Positions 53,201 through 64,000 of a stretch of 64,000 nucleotides of DNA are shown here, piece after piece. The notes under the pieces are model-generated. The model had not been told where the DNA came from, searched no databases, and was given only the letters and a program-made list of their open reading frames with translations. Position 1 is the stretch's first letter, and the number at the start of each line of letters is the position of its first letter. A program made the position numbers and the translations under genes. The DNA comes from Aphis gossypii (lineage: Eukaryota; Arthropoda; Insecta; Hemiptera; Aphididae): positions 86,584,604-86,648,603 of the forward strand of contig NC_065531.1 of assembly GCF_020184175.1 (NCBI RefSeq), written 5' to 3'.

Positions 53201-56019
53201 TTATCACTCTAAAGTTGTTATAAAATATACTATACTTATGTGTTACTACAAAGTATAAAAATAAGTATTTATTTTATCGTGATAGTATTGAAATCAGTTG
53301 AATAAAGTATGAATATAATTAACATTTTACCTCCAAATATATTTTATGAATAAATTATTATATTTTGTGAATGATATTTTCATGATAGAATTCTAATTTT
53401 GTTCATGATTTTTTTTTTCAGTAACCCATTAGCACCTAATGGTTAAGCTAATAGATACAGAAAAAGTAAATTAACGATTTCATCATAAAAATACATTATA
53501 AGGCTATTTCGTTAATCTCTACGTCAATAAACCCTACAATACGTATAGTATAGCATAATTTAATAATAATAATTGTTGATACTAATCCTTTGTACTCGGT
53601 AATTGATTTAGAGTAAATTAAAATAAATTAGTGTCCAATGTATAACTTAAATTTTGTGGTATAAAATATTATTTAGTGATATATCAATTTTGTATATTAT
53701 ATTATAATAAATTATAAAGGTTAATAAATCTAAATATTTAAAAAATAAGCACGATGTATCAATATATTTTGTATGCTCAAAAAGTTATTGAATATTTTAT
53801 GCATAATATAAATAAAACAAAAATTATATTTAATAATAATGATAGTTTTTAAAAACGTTTAAATGTTAAAAAACTTTTCAGTGGAAAGATTTATAAAATT
53901 AAAAAAATAATATTTGGTCAAAATTTTAAAACGGTTGGTTCTTTTATTTATTTAATGGTTTGCAATAAAACTACGTGATCAAGTGGTTTTATTAGTTCAA
54001 TAAAATTCGTAATATAAATGTGTTTTTTTTTTTTATCATACAATTTAGCCTCTAGAGTTCAACCAAACCCTCTAACATAAACCGTATCCAAACCTTTCAA
54101 TTCAAATGTTTCCGTCAAATCATTAAATTTAAATATTATATGTATCTTACATTCTAACCACACACTCCATAATGATTCCTCTATTCCTCTCATCTAAATG
54201 TGATAAATACTCTTTATAAAATATTTTGTTCCATTCTACAAAACATCAAATTCCACTTCTAACTGATCTATTAGTTTATACATTTCTAGTGTATTTTAAA
54301 GATGTTTAAAAAACAAATGGTGTCGTGATCTAATAGCTGAATAAGCCAATATATTCATACCGAAGTGCCTTCAATGGAAGTGTTTTTCATCGCCTTATAA
54401 ATAACCTAACATCTATCGTATAAAAGTTGCATAATAAAAATAATAATTTTATAGATTCTAAATTAGAAAAATAACTTGAAAAAAAACTTAGATTATAAAC
54501 TATTGTATTGTAACATAAATGAAAACGGTAAGACATGTTTCAAAAATCCTGAGTAATATTAATTTAGCAGTTCTCAGCGTGGATTAACTTTGTCGCAATG
54601 CATCACTACGTAATCTATAGCAGAAAAACCTAACCTCGTCAATTTTTTTTTAGTTAGAGGTTCTTTAATAGTATATAATATTTAACTAAGCTATATTAAC
54701 TAAATAATATTTTACAATTACATATGAACACAAATATAATACTTGTTGAATGGTGTGGTCATTATATCATAGAGTATATTTATTATATAGGTATACGTGA
54801 TTTTAATATTTATTATAATCATTGGTATCAAAGTATTGTTCAATAATCAATGAAGAAGAATTATAACTTATAACTTTTCATGTCTTTCCATGTACATTAT
54901 AAGTTTATTTTTATTTTCAATTTACATTATATTATTTTAATATAAAATAAAATCTTGAATATGTATATCAATAAATTACATTTATCTCCAAAAGGATAAT
55001 TTTAAACTAAGTTAAAGTACCTAAGCAATAATTTTTAATAGTTTTAGATATATTTTTGAATAACGTTACATTTAATCATAATTGCTTACTAATCTGTCGT
55101 TACATTATTAAAATTCGAATATTTATAATTTATATAAACATTTTACACGTATGAAATATTATTTCAAGATCGTATCTTTTTTTTATTATATAACATATTA
55201 ATTAGAGTAAAATCACTGTTTATGTTGAAAATATATTTAGGTATTTAAATACATTTTTAAATTCCTAAATTATATTAATAATAATAAACATATAAATTAA
55301 TATTTCTCTTCAATATAGACATATAGTACGATTTTCCTATTTTTATTCTAATAATGTGAACACTCAGCTTGCACTGTAGAACTTATATGCGTCATATCTT
55401 CACATTGAAATTTTGAATCAAAATAGTATTATCTAATAAGTATAATGAGTTATTACTTAAACAAATAAAAAAAAGAAAAATATTATTTTTTTAATCACAT
55501 ATTTATTTACAAAAGATAATTGTCATAGTTTCGTTATTTTTAAAATTTATTTTTTTATTTCCAATTTAATTGTTATTACGATATAATACCATGAATGTAG
55601 AAGGATACTTATAAAGTATTTTTTTTTTAATCTCTAGCATACATGCTTATTTAAATAAAAATGTATATGAAACATCATTTTATAAAATTTTTAATATTTC
55701 CTGAATTTATTGTTGTTAAAATAAATTGCATAGCGGGCTATAGGTATTTGTAAATAATTATTTTGAATGGATATTAACCATATCGAGACTTATATTGACA
55801 CAATAGTGATAAATTATAATATTTCGTACCTTTACGATCGGTTATTGATGGAAGTCCGCCACTGGCAACCTGTCTGATCGGATCCTGCAGGACGACCGGC
55901 TCCGCAACTTGTTCCCAGTAGCGTCCTCCAGGAAAATCCTGATGAAAGTCCCTTTCATTGTCGCCATCATCATCGAAGTAGTAATCGTAACAATAGTAAT
56001 AGTTGTTGTTGTCGTCCAT
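47287..56019 (-). CDS. btn: Mox/buttonless-class homeobox transcription factor
   Basis: Three exons: 56019-55830 (ATG start), 48134-47983 and 47355-47287 (TAA stop at 47289-47287). Both junctions are in phase (AAAG|GTACG to CTAG|AA; CAA|GTAATT to TTAG|GTG), giving 136 aa. Residues 1-63 are acidic and Asn/Tyr-rich (MDDNNNYYYCYDYYFDDDGD). The homeodomain spans about residues 70-129, with R5, L16, F20, W48, F49, Q50, N51 and R53 present, and the second intron falls between homeodomain residues 44 and 45. The stretch YLTRLRRYEVAL plus LTERQVKVWFQNRRMK is the signature of Mox proteins and Drosophila buttonless; Hox proteins read YLTRRRRIEIA here. It should bind DNA in the nucleus, and family members act in mesoderm or dorsal median cell development. 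Oddities are Lys in place of Trp at position 56, an unusual helix 1 (YQLGWLEGEFEKCK) and only eight residues after helix 3. The first intron is 7.7 kb. The symbol is by class, not proven orthology. Confidence -1.
48135..55829 (-). other. Large first intron of the homeobox gene, no nested gene seen
   Basis: A+T-rich throughout, with (TA)n at 51439-51455 and an A run near 52010-52027. Short open frames such as 51354-51569 show no domain or splice support. Enhancers are likely in such an intron but none can be read directly. Confidence -1.
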
Positions 56020-56220
56020 GTCACAACGTTTGGTCCATCTATCGTACTGTCCTGGTATCCGGGAGCACCGGCGATATTTAAGCAGAGAGTTCGGAAACGG
56101 AGCGTCGCCGCCATCGGTCTCGCACCGTTTGTCCGCGGCACCGACTCAAAGAGACCGATTCACGGTCTTCGAAACCGCTCCCACGAGTAGAGGCCTCGCA
56201 CGTGTCCACTGTCTATCGTA
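56020..56220 (-). promoter_or_regulatory. GC-richer 5' UTR/promoter region of the homeobox gene
   Basis: Directly upstream of the ATG at 56019, composition turns GC- and CpG-richer for about 200 bases, then returns to the A+T-rich background. The several overlapping open frames here on both strands are by-products of that composition. No unambiguous TATA or initiator stands out. Confidence -1.
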
Positions 56221-59200
56221 AAAACAATACTACGATTTTTGTATGCAAGTACAACAGAGTGAACATTTTAATGGCAAACACTATTTATTTCAAAAAGATT
56301 TATAATGTTCTTAAAAATAAATATTTTTCATATAATCTAAATTTATTACAAACCTAAATTTTTTACTGAAAACATTAGATTTTGTTTAATACATTTTTAT
56401 ACAATTGTTAAAAAATTCACCAGTACCCAGCTATGTGACTATATATGTATAGTATACGATCGTAAGTCGTATTTCTTTACAATGAATGTCATTACAGTAT
56501 AAAATTATCACAATTATCACAAATATCTGAATTTTCATATCAAAATGCCGAATAATGACATGTGTAGCGTCATGCTGTCATTATTTATTGTCTATAAACT
56601 ATTATAATATATTATGGATGTTTAAGTGCCGGCCAAAACATACTAGTCACACATTCCATCCCTTTTAATAATCGTGGTCATAACGAACATTGTGTTTTAC
56701 ATTTCTCTATGAATAAAAATTTGAATATTGTTTTATATAATTATATATGATAATATATTATAATTAAATGAAAAAGTAAACATTGTAGATAAAATGTATG
56801 ATTATTCATAAATATAGGTTAAATTTAATACGTTCACTGAATAGTCAAATCACAATTGACAGCATATTGCAATTAATAGCCGGAATAGGTACAACTATAT
56901 GGCTAGTGTTAATATTGTAAATATTATAATTTTAGACTTATTTGTTTTAACCAACATTAAATATACAGGTAATAAATAATATAATAAATATTCATTCATA
57001 TGAATGGAATAAAATTCAACATAAATATAATTGTTTGATGGGTTAGGTTAGTGTACAAATTGAATGGATTTATCATAGAAAACGTATATAATTATTTAAA
57101 TACATTTTTCGTTGAAAATTAATATTTATACTAATAATATTATTATTATTATTTTAAAATATTTAAACTAACACGTTAATTAATTTATAAAGTACATTTT
57201 TTTTTATCTGAGTTTGTATGTGTAGATAGATAATTGTAATGATTTCCCAAAACCTACCTATTAATGGAATCGAAAAGTAAATGCTTGTGGTTTGGCATTC
57301 GGATGGATTTTAAACCGTTAAGAACGACATAGGTACAACAACAAGGGTAAACACCATTATATATCTTAGGATAGGATTTTTTTTTAAATCCACAATAGGT
57401 ATTGACTGTTTCCATAGGGTATAGATACGTTTCGAAATAATCTAGTTAGATACTGTTGGAAACTCACTGTACTATAAACTGATAACACTAACTCACAAAT
57501 AAAATAAATGGTCGATTGAAAATTGCTACTAAAAAAATTGACCACCGATAACCTCGATAGATATTGTCGTAATTCATTACACCTGATAGATTGTTATTTC
57601 TCTTTTTTCTTTTGTATATAAAAAGTCAGTAATATATTATAAACTTTTAATGCAATACCTACAATAAATGTAATCCAATTAAATAATATTATTTAAAAAA
57701 TGATCCATTTAGGTAAAAATAAACATTATAATTATAATATTATAAAAGTTTTCTTTAAAATGATTGTGTTTTGGATTTCGAGCAGAACAAGTGTACTACA
57801 CCCGGTTTTGACGATATCGTCGGCCGCACCTATAGTTATATAATTATTTTAGACTTCTAGGAATGTTTTCATGTATTATAAAATTTACAAAATTACAGCA
57901 TTTATTATTGACCACTAGAACTGGAAGGTTTATTTCTGCATTAATAAACATTACTTGAACATTATGGATATACATTTAAAATAATTATTTATTAATAGGA
58001 AATGTAATATAATATGGTTAGAATGCATATATTAAAATTGGGAATATCATCTTTCGGATATGAAATATTTTTATACTCTTTAATATTTTTCTCGTTTATT
58101 TTATTTGAAATCCAAATATTAATACGCGACGTGTCCGTTAAAACGGTATCCGAAACATTATTCAATATGATGTGATATTATTGGCATACAAGTAAAAATA
58201 GCACCAACAATGTAGTTATACTCGCACGTTCATAATGGTTAATATTACCACTATTTTAGATATCTCAAATCAGCTTAAAACAAACTTAATTCACTTAACA
58301 CATATTTTGATATCCATACGTTGTCGACAGTAAGGACATGCTAATTACATAATAATATGTCACCCCGTTATAACAATACGGAGACTATTTAGGTTGATAG
58401 GTATATTGTATTATTATTGTTATATTATGTATGTATATATATATAGACAATCGTAACAACTCAGCTCCTCTCCAAAGAACAAACGTGTAATATTTACATC
58501 GCACACAGTAATAAATACAGCGATAGCGAAGAATGACGAAATTATAATAGTAATAATAATAATAATAGTATATGTAATTTATTAAATTTAAGATTATTCA
58601 CACACCTTATTGTAGAAGTGTAGATGTACTTCTGTGAATTATATTTACGTGGAGGGGTATGGATGCAAACAGGCACTTTGCTCGCACCGTCTTTAAGTAT
58701 TTCGCATCACACCTCGTGCGATTCTTTGATCGTATGCACAAAAACAACAACAACAACAACCAACAACTTACGTCTCATGCGAACGTATATATTTATATAA
58801 TAATATACAATACAATATGGTTTACATTATTCAAGCTGTTTGCCATTCTGCTACATCAGTGTTAGGTTGATGTATCATGTCATGTGTGTGACTACGATTT
58901 GTCTTATCGTGTTTCAGTTCTATATTATTATACGTGAATACTGTAATGTATGATATATATTTATATTTATACAATATAAACACACTACACAATATTAATG
59001 GCTACTACAAAAAATTAATGTGGTTTAGTTAAATGAATAAAAAGTTTTAGTTAATAACGTTAAAAAAGGAAAATACATTTTTATTTTTCCTCTTATTTCG
59101 TATAGGTATTATAATTGGTCTTTTATTTCTTGTAGATTTCGAATAATATATATTATAATTATAATTATTCATAACTACGGTTAGAATCATTTTAATGTAA

Positions 59201-61726
59201 TGTAATTTTTTATTCTGGCGTTGACGTAGATCTGTAAGTGTAACATGGGTTGTAGCCATTTTGGATGACTCTTACTTATTTTCGACATAATATTTAACTT
59301 TTTACTATATTTTAATCTACTGACTACTAATTCACTTTTGTGTATTATTTTTAAGTAGAGTACATATTATATTTACGAATTTTTATAGTGCAATTATTAT
59401 TTTAAGAATTTTTAGGCTTTTATCTGTTTTTTTTAACGAATCAAAATCCCAATCTTATTCAGGTTATGCTACATGTAACACGATACTGCCGTTATGAAGT
59501 TATGAACAAGCTGCGTATCTGATAAATAATAACTATAATATTGTTTGTTTTATTATAGTAGGCATAGATACTTCTCACTCTTAAAATTCAATATTAAAAA
59601 AATATTAATTATTATATTTTAGTTTATGCAAAAAAACTAACATGATACATCCATATTATATTAATAAAACGATATTAGAAAATTTTAATATTGTATTTCA
59701 ACATGCTTATTTAATTTACTTTGTTACATGTTGTATATGATTTTCAGATCTTTTTAAAATTAAATGAATCAACAAATAATGTCAAAATATTTTTTCTATG
59801 TGTATAATTAAAGTGTATTAGTTAGTTATAGGCTATAATGAAGTACCGTCACATTTGAGATGTATAAAATATAAAAAATAATATATAATATATATTTCGG
59901 TTATATTTATAGTGTGGTTAGATTATGTACTAGGTAACATATTTTATTTTACATTAAATATAAAAATTTATTTTTTTAAATTTAAATATTGTATGTTATC
60001 AGTTCTAGTATTATAACAACAATACATAAATGTATATATCTTTGTATAGGGTTTCATGCTCAATGAAATATTTTCACATAACATATGAACATGATTAAAA
60101 AAAATAAGATAAATAACTAGGTAACTTTCTGATTAATTATTACTATATATGCTTAAGTATCACAATAGAATTTTTTCAGTACTTTGAAAAAGTAACCTGA
60201 AACTATAGAAAAAATGAAAAAAAATCTTGTACAATCGTTTTTTCTCCCCACAGTTAAACCATTATTATCCACCTAGATCAGTTCTTGGCTTTTGGCACAA
60301 TTATTGGAACTATTATTAGGTATCTTCATAGAAAATTTAAAAGAAAATAATGATACAGCAATATGTTGATAAAAAACGGATCAGTCATTATTTAAATTTT
60401 TATTCAATTTTCAATTTTTAATTGTTCATTTTTATGATTTTACTTTGCAAAATAATGCATATTTTATTAGACAAGATCCGATAAATTGTGCGTGATGATG
60501 TTAATACATATACATATATTATAATTAATTTTGTTTGCATACATATTATAATATTCTTAGTGTTGTTACCTTATTCATCTACGTAAATGATTTATACAAA
60601 GATTAATATTTTACTTATAATTTATATAGTATACATTATAACATGATAAGATGAAACATATTCACTAACGCCATTTATATATTATAGGATCACGGTATAG
60701 GAATTTAATTGCTTTGCAATCTTAATTATTATAGTTGTATTCTCTTATAAATGTACATATAATTAATATTAAAATTCATTTATACCAGGAAGCCTTAATA
60801 GTTACTATTTATTATTTTAGTTAGAAACTATGATGGTAGGTAGTATGTATTCTTAAATTAATTTTAATTTTTTAAATTAAAAAGAAATATATATATTGTT
60901 TGAGTGTTTTTATAAAATTAAAACTAACGTATATTCCTTAATAGTAAATAATGGCTCGACTACGTAAGTAACTACATTTCAAGCATTCCTGTAATCATAT
61001 TTAAAATTTTATTTGTTCATCAATTTCACTTTAAATTGTTAAAAGTAACCAACCTTTATTAATATTAAAAGGTAATTATTAAATTAAATATTTAAAACCT
61101 TACTTTTTCGAAAAATGATAAATACTATATATTTTTTATATTCAAATTATTGACTCCTGAAAATATTATTAGATTTAAGAGACGAGCACTAATAATATTA
61201 AACTACTAACAATATTTAAAAAGATCTGATGATAAAAATACAAATTGGACAATGACGATATTATGATCAAGAAATCGAAACACGTAATATAGTATTTAGT
61301 ATAGTATACTATGTAGTTTGAAGTATTTATGACACTTAAGTTTTGCAAGACTTCGTTTAAAATATATAAAAATATTAAATGTTTTTAAATAAAAATAACT
61401 GTTTTAATAATATAAAATATGAATGCTCACCTATATTTATAATAATATTTAAAAAACCGTTTCAGTATTATACTTTTTATATTTAAATTAAAATAATATA
61501 GAAAGTAATCGAAAACAACAAATAACCTACCTGACAAAAAATATTTCCATGTATTAAGACTATTTTGAAGAGTTTGACGTTTTCCGACGGTTACATTTAA
61601 ATTTAATCATCCTTTGCATAGGACAGTTTGTTCTAGTTAGACTTGGCAGATGCATAGGCGTATACCTACCTATTATGTAGTGAATTTATTCTAATATACG
61701 CGTAAATCAACCTTTTTATAGAATAT
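56221..61726. other. Intergenic, no gene seen
   Basis: A+T-rich with short microsatellites, including (AAC)n at 58742-58767 and (ATA)n near 58545-58570. A few patches with more G+C (57770-57835, 58120-58390) have no frame I can support. Confidence -1.
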
Positions 61727-61933
61727 TTGGAGATAGTGCATGGGGACGGAAGAATGTACACTTTTTCGGCTGCTCTTTTACTTTTTCTCTTTTTCTTTTT
61801 TGCCCTTTTCAGCGATCGCGGTTATAGACCCTCTCTATTCGCCAACACAATTGAATGCACTATTCTTCGTTCACGTATATTCTGGGACCGTTTAAAATTC
61901 CACGCTCGACTCACGAAGCTCGCCGATAATTAA
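61727..61933 (+). other. GC-richer patch with an unassigned 68-codon ORF
   Basis: The ORF starts MEIVHGDGRMYTFSAALLLF and continues LFFFFALFSDRGYRPS. The hydrophobic run follows from a pyrimidine tract that also forms a good acceptor (cccttttcag at 61803-61812), so the downstream part could instead be an exon or non-coding DNA. No family was recognised. Confidence -1.
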
Positions 61934-63264
61934 GTTATGCAAAACGTTTCGCATCAATCGAGATAACCGCTTTTACTGTAGAAGAATAATAATGGGATAG
62001 ATTAAACGAAACTGTAATACACTGCAGTTTACATTAATCGTGACCTTAACATGAATATTATAATGAAAATAATTATGATAGTTTTATAATTATAATGTGA
62101 TAGGAAAAAGCTGTAGATAGATACGTAAGCGGTTACTAATGTATAGTGGACGACTCCGATAAATGATCGAAAATCACATTATTATTTATCAGTATAAGTA
62201 TTTACATGTAGATATTTAATTAAACAAAAGCACACGATATGAATTAAATTGGAAAAAACTATAATATATGGTGATAAATATATTGAGATAGATATAACAT
62301 GTATAATTTAAACATTATATATTTTGTATATTTCAGAAAAATGAAATTATTCATATATGTTTATTATATATTTATTTTGCACTATATTATTTTTTAATAA
62401 ATATAAGTTGGTTAATTTTAATATTAAACCGATTATTCATAGGTACATATGGCTATTTTATCACAGTCTAAGATCTTCTATTGTTCACTTAATTTATGAA
62501 TTATTGCTATCAACAATAGCATAAATAGGTACGTTGGATTCAAATTATCATAGGTATGTATTTCTATTGTATAGCTTTATGCATTTATAATACTGTTCAT
62601 TGAGTAATAATAACATATTAACGAATAATCGATAGCTAGTTAGTTAAGAGCTAAACGAACACGGTATATATTATACAGCAGACAATGGGGAGCTTAGGAA
62701 TTTATAATGAGATGAGTTAGATATATTTATTGAAGCATTTTTATGGTCAGTCAACTGAGTTTCAAAAATGTTAAAAAAAAAATGTTCAGGTAAAATCTGG
62801 CAGTCGAAATAATGGATTAGTAGCAATAGCAAGCAACAGTCAAACAACTAAGTAAAAACTGTTATAGTTTAGTGAGTCCACTTTCAGAGGGTTAATCAGT
62901 ATGTTATTACTTTAGCAACTTCTGGTTTGATAAAACGTAATAATGTTTTTGTAATAGGAATTTTATTATAATATTGAAAATCCTAATAGAAATAATTAGT
63001 ATACATTTAAAATAGTGCACTTTAATTAGATTTGGAATTTGTTATTATTGACAAAGCCTCGTGTGGTAAAGTATTGTTTATTATATTATGATACGCTCTA
63101 TTTAGGATTATATTATACTCTACCATACAAAGAGTTGATTAATAATTTAATGTCCAGCTATAATTATATTACGACATTCAAAAACAAACTATATACCAAT
63201 ATACCTACCATGTACATTATATATTATGTTTTAAAATAGGTAATCATCAAAATAGTCATAGAAA
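61934..63264. other. Intergenic, no gene seen
   Basis: A+T-rich with short repeats only; an ORF at 63039-63239 has no domain-like features. Confidence -1.
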
Positions 63265-63363
63265 ATTTGGTTTAGGGCCCCCAGCTACTCACTAATTCAA
63301 TTTAAATGGTTTATACTGCTTTGACCCATTGACCCACCAAACCTCCTCCTGGACACGCCACTG
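63265..63363 (-). mobile_element. Possible hAT-like element end
   Basis: The reverse complement begins CAGTGGCGTGTCCAGGAGGA, sharing the CAGTGGCGT terminus and G-rich following bases with the MITE at 3361. The other end and the 8-bp duplication were not found, so the extent is uncertain. Confidence -1.
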
Positions 63364-64000
63364 GCAGCAGGTAAATAAATAAATATCGTTATAAGGTAGT
63401 GAAGCGGGCATGTAATTGAAATCAAACGAATAATTATTAATAATTATTCTCATGACTTGCAAAATGTTCATCTGAAACAATTTGTTAATCTATTTTAATA
63501 TCACCACAGATCACAATAAATTATTGTGTTTAATTATCTATAAATTATAAACTATTATAAATATATTTTTATATTATTTTATTGAAAATACACTTATTTT
63601 ATTATTTAAACTTAACACTCGTTAAACCCGTTTAGAATACGTAATCATAATCATCCCAAAATATAAATAAATTAATACTCATCTAAATTCAAAATATCTT
63701 ATTACCTACTACAAAACCGTAATATTATTGTTTCATCGTGTCGATAACGTGAAACTATTATATTGATGTGTTGTGGAAATAATCACAATAATAACAATAC
63801 ATTTTTTGTAGGCTAACCAAAACTGTTTTTTTATTGTTGAAGAAAATTCTATGAAAATTTTAATGCCATAATACAAGGTACTCAATTGTTGTAGAGTCGG
63901 TGTTATTCTGCCTACAAGCACTATTGCACTAATATGACAGTAATTGGTTTCACCCACGAATTCTATTATTTATTTCTGCTACTGTTAAATACGATACTTA
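63364..64000. other. Intergenic, no gene seen
   Basis: A+T-rich to the end of the window. The ORF at 63733-63957 (minus) has no recognisable content. Confidence -1.

Noticed and set aside
55842..56221. Alternative ORFs overlapping homeobox exon 1
   Set aside because: Only the frame starting at 56019 joins in phase to the homeodomain exon; the others follow from local GC content.

Overview
The window looks like nuclear DNA from an insect, most likely an aphid or a close relative. The evidence is very high A+T content (roughly three quarters), genes split into short exons by A+T-rich introns with GT...AG borders, recurrent 'taggtac' words, short DNA-transposon remnants and insect gene families. 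The species cannot be fixed from sequence alone. None of the genes lies in one long open frame; they were assembled by joining exons whose splice sites and reading phases agree.

Layout. (1) 1-8040: two tandem plus-strand genes for secreted takeout/juvenile-hormone-binding-domain proteins. The first lacks its signal-peptide exon, which lies left of the window; the second is complete (six exons, 255 aa). A hAT-like MITE lies between them. (2) 8041-16100: mostly empty, with a few isolated coding-looking islands and transposon scraps. (3) 16400-29160, minus strand: a leucine-rich-repeat type I membrane receptor, about 676 aa in five coding exons. Its first exon may hold only two codons and lies in a GC-richer promoter-like island. 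(4) 29161-45100: gene-poor, with a decayed LINE reverse transcriptase, a 421-bp foldback MITE with TTAA target duplications and two orphan exon-like islands. (5) 45502-45870, minus: a coding-like block made of an in-frame 150-bp tandem repeat, the two copies separated by a TGA. (6) 47287-56220, minus: a three-exon homeobox gene of the Mox/buttonless class, 136 aa, with a diverged homeodomain. (7) 56221-64000: no convincing gene; one possible hAT-type end near 63.3 kb.

The genes do not form a pathway: secreted lipophilic-ligand carriers, a cell-surface LRR protein and a developmental transcription factor are simply neighbours. The most useful results are the three gene models rebuilt from exons, the diverged homeodomain, the repeat/stop structure at 45.5 kb and the mobile elements. 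I saw no clear sign of a wholly new system.
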